DNA from: JAYZDP01 sp036337765
GTDB lineage: Bacteria; Acidobacteriota; Thermoanaerobaculia; Multivoradales; Multivoraceae
Direction: 5' to 3'
DNA: 64,000 bases
Assembly: GCA_036337765.1 (NCBI GenBank)
Contig: JAYZDP010000152.1
Coordinates: 1 to 64,000, forward strand
The translations under genes were made by a program, and so were the position numbers. The notes under the pieces were generated by a model, which saw only the letters and a program-made list of their open reading frames with translations, did no database searches and was not told the origin of the DNA. Positions 36,643-45,981 of this stretch are shown piece by piece. Numbering within the stretch: position 1 is the stretch's first letter; the number at the start of each line of letters is the position of its first letter.

Positions 36643-37773
36643 TCAGGAGCGATCATCGAGTTCGATCGGGCGACCCTCGTCGATCGATCGATGCGCGGCA
36701 ACCCCGATCGCCACGGCGAGAGCTCCGTCGCGCACACTCACTGCGACCTCTCGCTCGCCACGGATCGCATCCGCGAAGTGGCGGTGCTGCCAATACGTCG
36801 AGCCGTGATGGTGCCCTGCCGAGAGCAGGTCTGCCTCGACCGGGATCACGACCTCCTCGACGAGGTCGGAGCGCATGCGTCGCGGCTCGGAGTCGGAAGG
36901 TTCTGCGGCGGCGAGATCCCGCCTACCGACGCGCACCAGCGACTGCGGCAAGAAGCACTCGACCTTGCCCCGGTCGCCTGTGACCACGATCTCCTGCTCG
37001 TGCTCGGATGCCTCGGCGAACATGCAGAGATCGAGCAGGCCGCGCACGCCGTCCTCGAAGTCGACGACCACGAAGGCGTTGTCGAGAATGTCGGGTACGC
37101 GGCCGTCGTAGCGCTCGTCGAGGTGGTTGACGTCCTGGGCGCCGGAGGCGAAGACCCGCAGGGGTCGCTTGCCCACGATCTGGACCATCAGGTCGAAGAA
37201 GTGACAGCACTTCTCCACCAGGGTGCCGCCGGTGTTGTCGTTGAAGCGGTTCCAGTCACCGATCTTGGGCAGGAACGGGAAGCGATGCTCGCGGATCGCC
37301 ACCATGACCGGGCGCCCGACGCTCCCTCCGCGCACTTCCTCGATCAGCCGAGCGACGGGCGCCATGTAGCGGTACTCCATTCCCACCCAGACGAGACCGG
37401 GATGATCCTGGGCCCGCTCGCGCACCCGCTCGCAGTCCTCGTTGGTGGTGCAGAGAGGCTTCTCGACCAGCAGGTGGAGCCGATGCCCCCACAGCTTCTC
37501 GAGGACGGCCCCATGGGTGTGATTCGGCGAAGCGATCACCACCGCGTCGAGCTCTCCAGCGGCGGCAAGCTCCCCGGCAGCTTCGTAGAGGGCGATCTCC
37601 TCGCCGAGATGCCGCCTCGCCCTCAGGCGCGACTCAGGGCGCGGATCGGCAACCGCCGTCACGCGGACGCGCAGGCCGTGCTCGCCCAACAGCGTGAGGT
37701 TGCGCGCGTGCTCGGCGCCCATCAGGCCGTAGCCAGCGATGCCGTAGCGCAGAACTGGCGGCTGAGTAGTCAT
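36643..37773 (-). CDS. Gfo/Idh/MocA family oxidoreductase, cytoplasmic
   Basis: A 376-residue NAD(P)-dependent oxidoreductase with a Rossmann motif (YGIAGYGLMGAEHARNL), AVVIASPNHTHG and VEKPLCTTNED. The C-terminal beta-sheet domain contains DNTGGTLVEKCCHFFDLM, where the final histidine is the usual catalytic one. Unlike the homologue at 12398 it has no export signal. Family members act on sugars, inositols and related compounds. It is the first gene of a minus-strand series with a quinoprotein next. The start at 37773 is chosen because the Rossmann motif begins shortly after; the divergent DUF3604 gene starts 74 nt away. Confidence 0.88.
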   Translation of the reverse strand: MTTQPPVLRYGIAGYGLMGAEHARNLTLLGEHGLRVRVTAVADPRPESRLRARRHLGEEIALYEAAGELAAAGELDAVVIASPNHTHGAVLEKLWGHRLHLLVEKPLCTTNEDCERVRERAQDHPGLVWVGMEYRYMAPVARLIEEVRGGSVGRPVMVAIREHRFPFLPKIGDWNRFNDNTGGTLVEKCCHFFDLMVQIVGKRPLRVFASGAQDVNHLDERYDGRVPDILDNAFVVVDFEDGVRGLLDLCMFAEASEHEQEIVVTGDRGKVECFLPQSLVRVGRRDLAAAEPSDSEPRRMRSDLVEEVVIPVEADLLSAGHHHGSTYWQHRHFADAIRGEREVAVSVRDGALAVAIGVAAHRSIDEGRPIELDDRS

Positions 37774-37846
37774 GTGCGCTAGAGGATCCCACGGCGGGCT
37801 CGCGGGCTGCGAACGTGTCAGGATCCGGCCATCGAAGGAGATCGCG

Positions 37847-39754
37847 ATGCGCCGCTTTTCAGCCTTGCTCCTGATCGGAACCCTGATGACCGCCTGCTCC
37901 GGAGGCGACGACAACGATGGGACATCGTCGCCGGGCGAGCCCGAAGCGCTGTCGACGGCCGCGCTCAGCCCCGCCGATCGCAACGCCTACTTCGGCGATC
38001 TGCACATCCACACCCGCTACTCCTACGACGCGTTCGTCTTCGGCACCCGCACCGGTCCCGACGACGCTTACGAGTACGCCAAGGGCAACCCGATCGAGCA
38101 CCCGGCCGGCTTCGAGCTCAAGCTCGACCGGCCGCTCGACTTCCTCAGCGTCTCGGACCACGCCAACTACCTCGGCATGCTGCCGGCGATGCTCGATCCC
38201 GAATCGTCGGCCTTCGACCACCCCGCAGGGGACATCGTGCGCAACGCCCGGACGCCCGCTGAGCGGCAGGGAATCTTCGCCGCCATGCAGCCCTACGTGC
38301 GTATCCACGAAGGCGAGGACCCGTCGATCCGCGGGCATCTCAAGATGGACGTGGTGCGCTCGGCCTGGGAGGAGATCATCGCCTCCGCCAACCGCCACAA
38401 CGATCCGGGGCGATTCACCGCCTTCATCGCCTACGAGTACACCTCGGCCGGAGCCGGAGGCATTTACGAGAACCTGCACCGCAACGTCGTGTTTCGCGGC
38501 GATCGCGGCCCCCAAGCGCCGTTCTCTCGACTCGACTCCTACAACCCCGAGAACCTGTGGGCGAAGATGGACGAGTGGCGCGCCGACGGTATCGAGGCGC
38601 TCGCCATTCCCCACAACACCAACGGCTCCGGCGGCCGGATGTTCGAGTACGAGTATTTCGCGGGTGGCGCGATCGATCGCGCCTACGCCGAGACCCGGAT
38701 GCGCAACGAGCCGCTGGTCGAGATTACCCAGACCAAGGGCACCTCGGAGACTCATCCGGCGTTATCGCCCAACGACGAGTGGGCAGACTTCGAGATCATG
38801 CCCTACCGGGTCTCTACCCGCATCCACTCAGAGCCGCCAGGCAGCTACGTACGCGACGCCTATCGCCGGGGTCTGGAGATCGCTGAGGGTGGAGTGCCGA
38901 ACCCCTACAAGCTCGGCGTGATCGGATCCAGCGACACGCACGTGTCGGCCGGTGCATTTCGCGAGGAGGAGTTCTGGGGTGCCTCGGGCCTGACGACCGA
39001 GACGCCCGAGCAACGGGGCTCACGGCCGAGCCCCGATCCCGGCTCGGAGAGGTTCACGATCGACGACGGCAGCAGTCGGATCTTCCGCGACACGCCCTCG
39101 ACCACCAACGGCGCGTCGGGTCTTGCGGGTGTCTGGGCCGAGCACAACACTCGTGACTCGCTTTTCGATGCGATGCGGCGCAAGGAGACTTTCGGCACCT
39201 CGGGAACGCGCATCCGGGTGCGCTTCTTCGGCGGCGCGGGCCTCGGCGGGCTGAGCGTCGACGATGGGGACCTGGTGGCCAAGGCCTACGCCGGAGGCGT
39301 GCCCATGGGCGGGGATCTCGGCCCCGAAGCAGAGGCTCCAAGCTTTCTGATCTGGGCGATGCGCGACGCTCAGGCCGCGCCGCTTCAGCGCCTGCAGGTC
39401 GTCAAGGGGTGGTGGTCGGACGGCAAGAGTCACGAGGAGGTGATCGACGTCGCCTGCTCGGACGGTCTCACGGTCGATGCCGACACCGGGCGCTGCCCGG
39501 ACAACGGCGCCTCGGTCGACCTTGCGACCTGCGAGCCCACCGGCGAGGGCGGTGCCAGCGAGCTGAAGGTGCTCTGGACCGACCCCGACTTCGACCCCGG
39601 CCAGCGCGCCTTCTACTACACCCGCGCGTTGGAGAACCCGACCTGCCGCTGGTCGACCTGGGACGCCCTGCGGGCCGGCATCGAGCCCCGGCAGGACTTT
39701 CCCGCGACGATTCAGGACAGAGCCTGGTCCTCCCCGATCTGGTTCACCCCCTAG
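37847..39754 (+). CDS. DUF3604 lipoprotein
   Basis: A 635-residue lipoprotein (ALLLIGTLMTAC) with a DUF3604 body. NAYFGDLHIHTRYSYDAF, HPAGFELKLDRPLDF and GSSDTHVSAGAF mark the probable metal site. It is a close paralogue of 15241-17169, with long identical stretches, but differs in its loops and signal, so duplication is not recent. Start ATG 37847 is behind AAGGAG. Its neighbours differ: here an SRPBCC-cytochrome fusion follows after 14 nt, whereas the other copy precedes a sulfatase. Confidence 0.88.
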   Translation: MRRFSALLLIGTLMTACSGGDDNDGTSSPGEPEALSTAALSPADRNAYFGDLHIHTRYSYDAFVFGTRTGPDDAYEYAKGNPIEHPAGFELKLDRPLDFLSVSDHANYLGMLPAMLDPESSAFDHPAGDIVRNARTPAERQGIFAAMQPYVRIHEGEDPSIRGHLKMDVVRSAWEEIIASANRHNDPGRFTAFIAYEYTSAGAGGIYENLHRNVVFRGDRGPQAPFSRLDSYNPENLWAKMDEWRADGIEALAIPHNTNGSGGRMFEYEYFAGGAIDRAYAETRMRNEPLVEITQTKGTSETHPALSPNDEWADFEIMPYRVSTRIHSEPPGSYVRDAYRRGLEIAEGGVPNPYKLGVIGSSDTHVSAGAFREEEFWGASGLTTETPEQRGSRPSPDPGSERFTIDDGSSRIFRDTPSTTNGASGLAGVWAEHNTRDSLFDAMRRKETFGTSGTRIRVRFFGGAGLGGLSVDDGDLVAKAYAGGVPMGGDLGPEAEAPSFLIWAMRDAQAAPLQRLQVVKGWWSDGKSHEEVIDVACSDGLTVDADTGRCPDNGASVDLATCEPTGEGGASELKVLWTDPDFDPGQRAFYYTRALENPTCRWSTWDALRAGIEPRQDFPATIQDRAWSSPIWFTP

Positions 39755-39768
39755 CGGGGGACGCAGCC

Positions 39769-40668
39769 ATGCAGCGAACAAACCCGACCCCCACGCGCGT
39801 CCTTCTCGTCGCCCTCACAAGCCTTGCCCTGGTCCCGACTCTCGCGAGCGCGGAGCTGAGATCGAGCGCTGCCGACGGGTTCCTCGTCGAGCACACCTTC
39901 GAGATCCCCGCCCCGCCCGACGCCGCCTGGAGGGCGCTCACCCAGCCCGAGAGCTACTGGCCCGCCGATCACACCTGGTCAGGTAGCGCCGAGAACCTGA
40001 GCCTCGACGCCAAGGCCGGGGGGTGCTTCTGCGAGTTGTGGGACGGCGGCAGTGCCGAGCACGGCAGGGTGCTCATGGCGCAGCCCGGCAAGCTCCTCCG
40101 CATCCGTGGATCGCTAGGACCGCTGCAGGAGATGGCGGTCGCTGGCGTTCTCGGCATCGCCCTCGAAGAAACCGAGACCGGCACGACCGCGGTCGTGACC
40201 TATCGCGTGAGCGGCGACTCGACCCACGACCTCACCGGCATCGCCCCCGTGGTCGACGAGGTGATCGGCCAGCAGCTCGGCGGCTTCGCCGCGCTCGCTG
40301 CGAGCGGTGGCAGCGGCCCCTCATCCGTGCTGGGCGGCGTCTACACCGAGCTACAGGCAGCGCGCGGCTTCCGGGCCTATCGCGGTGTGTGCCAGGAGTG
40401 TCACAAGTCGGACCTCGGCGGCGAGGACATGGCCCCCGGGTTGGTCGGCGTCGCGTTCTCCTTCCGCTGGCGCAACAAGACCCTCGCCGACATCTTCACC
40501 AGCTTGAAGACCACCATGCCGCTCGAACGGGCCGGCAGCCTGACCGATCAGGCCTACGTCGACCTGGTGGCCTTCCTGCTGTCGAAGAACGACTACCCAA
40601 CGGGCGATGACGAGTTGGCTCCCGACGAGGCCCTCCTCGCCGGCATCAAGGTCGAGTCGCAGCCCTAG
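39769..40668 (+). CDS. Exported SRPBCC (START-like) domain fused to cytochrome c
   Basis: A 299-residue exported protein. Residues 35-175 resemble the SRPBCC/AHSA1 ligand-binding fold (VEHTFEIPAPPDAAWRALTQ, WSGSAENLSLD, GKLLRIRGSLGPLQ). Residues 200-290 are a class I cytochrome c with CQECH (208-212) and an axial methionine candidate in KTTMPLE. SRPBCC domains bind hydrophobic ligands or act as cyclases; joining one to a heme domain and exporting it is uncommon in my knowledge. A cysteine-rich GGCFCEL strand (86-91) lies in the SRPBCC part. The TAG stop overlaps that of the opposing quinoprotein gene in a shared CTAG. Confidence 0.82.
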   Translation: MQRTNPTPTRVLLVALTSLALVPTLASAELRSSAADGFLVEHTFEIPAPPDAAWRALTQPESYWPADHTWSGSAENLSLDAKAGGCFCELWDGGSAEHGRVLMAQPGKLLRIRGSLGPLQEMAVAGVLGIALEETETGTTAVVTYRVSGDSTHDLTGIAPVVDEVIGQQLGGFAALAASGGSGPSSVLGGVYTELQAARGFRAYRGVCQECHKSDLGGEDMAPGLVGVAFSFRWRNKTLADIFTSLKTTMPLERAGSLTDQAYVDLVAFLLSKNDYPTGDDELAPDEALLAGIKVESQP

Positions 40669-42428
40669 TCGTACGCCAATGCGAAAACGAAGAGGTTGTT
40701 GCCGAAGGCGGGCTTCACTTCGGGGGTGAGCCGAAGGAAGCTCGAAGTGGTCGCCGATCGACCGGTGGAGACGGCGACGAACTGGCGGCCGTCGACCGCG
40801 TAGGTGATCGGGTAGCCCGTGACCGGTGAGCCGAGGTTGACCTCCCACAGCACTTCGCCCGTCATCTGGTGAATCGCCTTGAAGCGGCCACCGGTATCGC
40901 CGCCGAAGAGCAGGCCACCACCCGTCGCGACCAGTGAGGTCGTCGAGGTGCGCTGCTCGTAGAGCCACTCGGTGGCTCCGGTCTCGACCGAGATCGCGTA
41001 GATCGTTCCCAGGTTCTCCTTGCCCGGCGCGAGCTCGTGCATGACCGAGAGCGCGTAGTACGGGTGCGACGCACTCGCGTCGTCCGACACGAGGGTGGGC
41101 ATGCACATGTTGCGCAACGGGAAGTACATAGTGTGGGTCAGCGGACTGTAGGCGCCGGCCTCCCAGTCCTTGCCACCGTGCATGTTCGGGCAAATCAGCC
41201 GTTCCTGGCCCATCTCGCGAAACACCACCTCCGGATTCTCGATCACGTCGCCGGTCTTCACGTCGATGTCGATGATCACGTTCTGGGGCACAGTGGGTTT
41301 CGCCCACAGAAACTCTCCCGTCTCGCGGTCGAGCGTGTAGACCAGACCGGTCTTGCCGGGGATGCCGGTCAAGACCTTTCGGGTCTCGCCCGGTGTCACT
41401 GCGGGGTTGATCCACTCGACCTCATCCGCGGCCGGGGCGACGGCCGTGTCGACCAGCATGCGCTCGAAGGGGTGGTCGAGGTCCCAGTGGTCGTTCAGGT
41501 GCTGGTAGTACCAGACGATCTCACCGGTGTCCCCATCCAGCGCGAGGGTAGAGTTGTGGTAAAGGTGCGCGTTTTCCGCTCCACCGAGCAGAAACTTCGG
41601 CGCTGGCGCCGTAACGGAGGTGCCGACGTAGACCAGGTTGAGCTCCGGGTCATAGCTCGGCGGCATCCAGCTGCCGACGTGCTTGCGCTCCTCGAACGGC
41701 ACCCCGCCCCAGGTCTCGTCTCCCGGCTCGCCAGGACCTGGAATCAGGCGCCGGCGCCAGACCTCGGCGCCGGTCTTCGCGTCGTGGGCGACGATGACGC
41801 AGGACTCGGGTCCGCCGCGCGGCGAGCAGCTACGCCCGGAGACGGCCTTGCCGTTGGCGATGATCGGGCCGGCGCCCTGGAGCGCGGGTTGGGTCTTGTA
41901 GTCGAGGACCATAGTCTCCCAGGCCATCTTCCCCGTCACGGCGTCGATGGCAAAGACGTGATCGTCGACCGAGGTGTCGATGATCAGGCTGCCCCAGATC
42001 GCGATATTCCGGTTGTTCTGCGACAGGAAGCCCATCTCCGCGTCTTCGGGTATCGCCCGCCTGTGCTCCCAGATGAGGTCGCCCGTCGCCCCGTCGAGCG
42101 CCTGGATGACGTCGTTGGGATTCGGCATGTACATCACACCACCATAGGCGAGCGGCGTGCCGGTCTGGCTACCCTCGTCGAGCGCGCGAGTCCAAACCAT
42201 CCGCAGCTCGCCGACGTTTCGCGGCGTGATCTGATCGAGCGGGCTGTAGCCCCAGCCGTCAACCGTTCTGCGCCAGCTCAGCCAGTCGCCGTCGGCGGGA
42301 TCGGCGAGCATCGCGTCGGTCACAGGCACGAAGTCACGGTCGGCTTCGGCGCGCGCCGCCGAGACGTTCAGCGCGAGCAGGAACACCACGACAAGAGTCG
42401 CGACCGCACAGGGGGTTCGTCGAGACAT
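40665..42428 (-). CDS. Exported PQQ-dependent alcohol dehydrogenase-like quinoprotein
   Basis: A 587-residue exported quinoprotein of the methanol/ethanol dehydrogenase type. Features include SWRRTVDGWGYSPLDQI at the N-terminus, tryptophan-docking repeats (GEIVWYYQHL, GTIYAISVETGATEWLYE), NDHWDLDHPFE and NMHGGKDWEAGAYSP, equivalent to segments near the PQQ site. It is the most alcohol-dehydrogenase-like of the window's quinoproteins and lacks a heme domain. A TATACT box lies on this strand at about 42480-42485. Its 3' end meets the SRPBCC-cytochrome gene at a shared CTAG; that cytochrome could be an electron partner, but this is inference. Confidence 0.88.
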   Translation of the reverse strand: MSRRTPCAVATLVVVFLLALNVSAARAEADRDFVPVTDAMLADPADGDWLSWRRTVDGWGYSPLDQITPRNVGELRMVWTRALDEGSQTGTPLAYGGVMYMPNPNDVIQALDGATGDLIWEHRRAIPEDAEMGFLSQNNRNIAIWGSLIIDTSVDDHVFAIDAVTGKMAWETMVLDYKTQPALQGAGPIIANGKAVSGRSCSPRGGPESCVIVAHDAKTGAEVWRRRLIPGPGEPGDETWGGVPFEERKHVGSWMPPSYDPELNLVYVGTSVTAPAPKFLLGGAENAHLYHNSTLALDGDTGEIVWYYQHLNDHWDLDHPFERMLVDTAVAPAADEVEWINPAVTPGETRKVLTGIPGKTGLVYTLDRETGEFLWAKPTVPQNVIIDIDVKTGDVIENPEVVFREMGQERLICPNMHGGKDWEAGAYSPLTHTMYFPLRNMCMPTLVSDDASASHPYYALSVMHELAPGKENLGTIYAISVETGATEWLYEQRTSTTSLVATGGGLLFGGDTGGRFKAIHQMTGEVLWEVNLGSPVTGYPITYAVDGRQFVAVSTGRSATTSSFLRLTPEVKPAFGNNLFVFALAYD

Positions 42429-42495
42429 CTGAAACTCCCTGGCCCGGGAACGGGCCTTCTCGGATGAAGAGGGGGCGCGAGTATAGAGGAGGTCG

Positions 42496-44589
42496 CTACC
42501 GTTGCTGCGCGGATCGGAAGAGTCGTGGGCTCAGGGCATCGCCCGCGGCCACCAGCATTTCCACCTCGTTGGGGCCCGCGACCAGCGCCTTCTGGGCGAC
42601 CAAGGCCGAGAAGCGCGCCTCGCCTGAGGCCGTAAGACGCCCATGGGCGAAGCCGGCCACCCGGCCGTTGACCGCGGCCACGAGATGCACCTCAGCGCCA
42701 CCGGCTCCCGGCACCTTCACCGTCCCGGTGAGCTCTGCGGGAACATAGGTCCAGGCCGGATCGTAGGCCTCGAGCACGCGGCTCTGGTCCACCTGCCAGA
42801 CGAGGCCGGGGGACTCTTCGAGGTTCAGCTCGTCGAGTCTCCGGCCTAGCAGAGAGCGATAGGGGCCGATGCCGATGAGCGACGCGACGCCGTCGCTCCA
42901 GTCGAAGAGCGACAGCCTACGCTCCACGGACGCGAGATCCGGATCGAATGCACCCGTGAAGGTGAGCACGCCTCCGAATCGGTCGCGAAGGGACTTGCGC
43001 TCAGGGAGCTGTGTCGCGGCGGAGCGGAGGCTGAGGCCGTCGAGGGCATACTCGCCCTGCGCCCCCACAACGTCGAGAATCGTCGGCAGCACGTCGACGG
43101 TGCGGGCGTTGCGGTCGTCGATCTCTCCCGCCTGCTGCGACGGATACTTGACGAACAGCGGTACGCGTAGGACGTCCTCGGGATGAGGCATCGAGCCCGG
43201 CAGCCGGCGGGAGCCCTGAGGCCAGTGACTGGAGCCGTGATCGCCGACTACGATCAGCAAGGCGCGATCCCACAGGTCGGCCTCCTTCAGCCGATCGACG
43301 AGCTCACCGATCAGCCGGTCGGCGAACGCGACCTGCAGCAGGTGCCGCTGATACGTCAGTAGGTTGAACCACGGATACTGAGCCCACAGCTCGCGTGGGT
43401 CGCCGCTGAGGAACGGCTCTCCCTTGTACACCTTCCCCGTTGGAAGGTAGTAGTACGGCGTGTGCGGCAGCAAGGAATGGAAGAAGTAGAGGCCCGGCTC
43501 CTCGGTGGGCTCGATCGCATCCAGGAACATACGGAAACGCTCCGCCCGCCGACGCTCATCCGCGGGAAGCGCACCCTGGTGCTGCGTCGGTAGCCGTAAG
43601 GAGTCATCGTCGGCACCCAGGCGAAGTCGCCAGAAGTTGCCCCAGGCACCCTCGATCGACGGCAGTCGGTAGCGCCAGGCCTCGGGTGTGGCGGTGTGCA
43701 GCAGGACCACTCCCATGTCCGCCATGAGTTGGGCGAGCCGGCGCGGTCTCGCCTCCTTCTCCGGCTGGAAGTCGCGGTTCGGAGGCGCGAGGCGCGACAG
43801 GGTCTCGATGACCCGCAGCTCGTGGCTTCCGGCCAAGAGACTGAAGAGGTTCTCTCGGTAGTTCGAGAGGATCGGAGCGACACCCAGGCTCGCGACCTTG
43901 CCGGAAAGGATCGAGCTCAGAGATTCCTCCGTACGCGCCCACACGGTGGTGCCATTGCGGTACCAGGTGGCACGCTCCGCCAGCTCCGCGAAGTTCGGGA
44001 AGGCCCTGGCATCGATCTCGAGTCGCTCGTCCAGAAGTGACGTCAGGGGGAACTCGTCGAATACCAGCAACACGACGGGAAAAAGGTCGGCGATCTGTGC
44101 CGCTTCCACCTCGATGGACCCGGCTGCGAAGAAGCCACGCACCTCCAAGCGCGCGAAGAAGGCGGCAACGATCACGACCAGACCGTAGGCGAGGTAGCGC
44201 AGGTACAGACGCGTCGTCTCTCGGGTCGTCAGCCATGTCAGGAGCGGGATCGCAGCCCCGCCGAGCGCCACACAGAGCGCGGCCGGGAGGGCCGTCCGAA
44301 CGAGGATCTCGAGAACGAACAAACCTCCTAGCAGGCCAACAACCGCCGCATCGGCAATGATCGCGGACGACTCACTGAGGGCGAGGTGGACTACGCCATG
44401 CACCAACGCCAGCGCGATCATCCCGCCGCCCGTCACGAGCACGACCACCAGGATGGCGTCGAGCCCGTCGGCACCCTGGTAGAGCAGGAACGGAATGTTC
44501 CCGGCTATGAGGTCGAACAGGGGCTGGAGCACCGCCAGTCCGAAGACGGCCCAGGAAGGCGCAGACGCTCTCATCAGCTCTCGCACCAT
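42496..44589 (-). CDS. Membrane-anchored sulfatase/LTA-synthase-like protein with threonine nucleophile
   Basis: A 697-residue protein with about five N-terminal transmembrane segments (residues 12-150) and a C-terminal alkaline-phosphatase-like domain. The metal strand is VVLLVFDEFP (D178) and the nucleophile position is T220 in ARTEESLSSILSG rather than a formylglycine cysteine. HPHTPYYYL-like SLLPHTPYYYLPTG, VVGDHGSSHW and DVLRVPLFVKYP complete the metal-binding set. This layout resembles lipoteichoic acid synthases and phosphoethanolamine transferases, so phospho-transfer is more likely than sulfate hydrolysis. An extra 110-residue C-terminal domain follows. Divergent from the acyl-CoA dehydrogenase gene. 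Confidence 0.82.
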   Translation of the reverse strand: MVRELMRASAPSWAVFGLAVLQPLFDLIAGNIPFLLYQGADGLDAILVVVLVTGGGMIALALVHGVVHLALSESSAIIADAAVVGLLGGLFVLEILVRTALPAALCVALGGAAIPLLTWLTTRETTRLYLRYLAYGLVVIVAAFFARLEVRGFFAAGSIEVEAAQIADLFPVVLLVFDEFPLTSLLDERLEIDARAFPNFAELAERATWYRNGTTVWARTEESLSSILSGKVASLGVAPILSNYRENLFSLLAGSHELRVIETLSRLAPPNRDFQPEKEARPRRLAQLMADMGVVLLHTATPEAWRYRLPSIEGAWGNFWRLRLGADDDSLRLPTQHQGALPADERRRAERFRMFLDAIEPTEEPGLYFFHSLLPHTPYYYLPTGKVYKGEPFLSGDPRELWAQYPWFNLLTYQRHLLQVAFADRLIGELVDRLKEADLWDRALLIVVGDHGSSHWPQGSRRLPGSMPHPEDVLRVPLFVKYPSQQAGEIDDRNARTVDVLPTILDVVGAQGEYALDGLSLRSAATQLPERKSLRDRFGGVLTFTGAFDPDLASVERRLSLFDWSDGVASLIGIGPYRSLLGRRLDELNLEESPGLVWQVDQSRVLEAYDPAWTYVPAELTGTVKVPGAGGAEVHLVAAVNGRVAGFAHGRLTASGEARFSALVAQKALVAGPNEVEMLVAAGDALSPRLFRSAQQR

Positions 44590-44684
44590 CGAAGTGTGCT
44601 ATTTAACGCTCCTCAGTGACAAGCGGGGCGCCGGCAGACGAGTTTGGGCCTCGAACAAAGACAAACACATCGTTGGAGACGCAG

Positions 44685-45953
44685 ATGTCTGACCAGAACC
44701 CCGAACTGTTCAACCTCGGCATGTCCGAAGAGGCGCAGCCACTGATGACCGCGGTGAAAAAGCACATCCGCGACAACGTCGAGCCGATCACCGAAGAGTT
44801 CTTCGCCCTTCAGGAGGGAAAGGAGGACCGCTGGACCTGGCATCCACGGCAGCTCGAGCTGCTCGAAGGAGCCAAGGACAAGGCCAAGGAGTCGGGGCTA
44901 TGGAACTTCTTCCTGCCAGGCGCATCGGAGATCGGCAAGGGCCTGACCAACCTCGACTACGCCTACATCGCCGTCGAGCTCGGCAAATTCGGCCTGGCGT
45001 CAGAGACTCTCAACTGTTCGGCGCCCGACACCGGCAACATGGAAGTGCTCGAGCGCGTCGGGACGCCCGAGCAGCAGGAACAGTGGCTCAAGCCGCTGCT
45101 GAACGGGGAGATCCGCTCCGCATACGCCATGACCGAGCCGCACATGGCGTCGTCGGATGCGAAGAACATCTCGTGCAGCGCTGTTCTCGACGGCGACGAG
45201 TGGGTCATCAACGGCGAGAAGTACTACATCTCCGGCGCCGGCGACCCGCGCTGCAAGATCATGATCACGATGGTCAAGACCAGCCCCGACGCCCACCCCA
45301 GCCGCCAGCAGTCGCAGATCCTGGTGCCGAAGGACACGCCTGGTGTCGAGCTTCTCGAGGGCATGCAGGTATTCGGCAAGGACCACGCGCCGCGCGGCCA
45401 CATGCACATCAAGTTCGACAACGTCCGCGTGCCGAAGGACAACATCCTGCTAGGCGAAGGCCGCGGCTTCGAGATCTCACAGGTGCGCCTCGGCCCCGGC
45501 CGCATCCACCACTGCATGCGCTCGATCGGCAAGGCCGAGAAGGCACTGGAGCTGATGGTCAAGCGCGCCTCGACACGCCACGCCTTCGGCAAGCAGATCG
45601 TGCGACTCGGCAAGAACCTCGAGGTCATCGCTCGCGCGCGCATCGAGATCACCGGCATGCGCCTGGCGGTGCTTCAGGCCGCCAAGGCGATGGACGTGCT
45701 TGGCAACCAGGAGGCCAGGGTCTACGTCAGCGCCGTCAAGGCGATGGTGCCGGAGAAGGTCTGCCAGATCATCGACGCCTCGATCCAGATGCACGGCGCC
45801 ACCGGCATCTCGCAGTGGTCACCACTTGCAGACCTTTACACCGACATGCGGCACTTGCGTTTCGCCGACGGCCCCGACGAGGTCCATCACATGGTGGTGG
45901 GTCGCGCCGAGGTGCAAAAGCACGGCCTGTGGAACGTGGAGGTCCCCGGCTAG
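44685..45953 (+). CDS. Acyl-CoA dehydrogenase, ACAD10/11-like
   Basis: A 422-residue flavoprotein. The blocks NCSAPDTGNMEVLERVG, SAYAMTEPHMASSDA, YYISGAGDPRCKI and QQSQILVPKDTPGVE match the ACAD10/ACAD11-type branch. DASIQMHGATGIS and TDMRHLRFADGPDEVHHM form the flavin and substrate site at the C-terminus. These enzymes oxidise acyl-CoA, often long-chain or hydroxyl-modified, in the cytoplasm. Start is ATG 44685 behind GGAG. ACAD11-type enzymes often pair with a phosphotransferase-domain protein, which is absent here. Confidence 0.92.
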   Translation: MSDQNPELFNLGMSEEAQPLMTAVKKHIRDNVEPITEEFFALQEGKEDRWTWHPRQLELLEGAKDKAKESGLWNFFLPGASEIGKGLTNLDYAYIAVELGKFGLASETLNCSAPDTGNMEVLERVGTPEQQEQWLKPLLNGEIRSAYAMTEPHMASSDAKNISCSAVLDGDEWVINGEKYYISGAGDPRCKIMITMVKTSPDAHPSRQQSQILVPKDTPGVELLEGMQVFGKDHAPRGHMHIKFDNVRVPKDNILLGEGRGFEISQVRLGPGRIHHCMRSIGKAEKALELMVKRASTRHAFGKQIVRLGKNLEVIARARIEITGMRLAVLQAAKAMDVLGNQEARVYVSAVKAMVPEKVCQIIDASIQMHGATGISQWSPLADLYTDMRHLRFADGPDEVHHMVVGRAEVQKHGLWNVEVPG

Positions 45954-45981
45954 CGTAGTCACTGCTTCGGAGAAGTCGAGT

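Noticed and set aside
40665..40668. Shared CTAG stop overlap as a regulatory site
   Set aside because: Simply the two convergent TAG stops overlapping; no further structure.
41037..42467. Long plus-strand frame opposite the alcohol-dehydrogenase-like quinoprotein
   Set aside because: Same shadow effect; no motif, while the minus strand encodes a full-length quinoprotein.
44900..45958. Arginine-rich frame overlapping the acyl-CoA dehydrogenase
   Set aside because: Alternate-frame reading of a clearly recognised enzyme.
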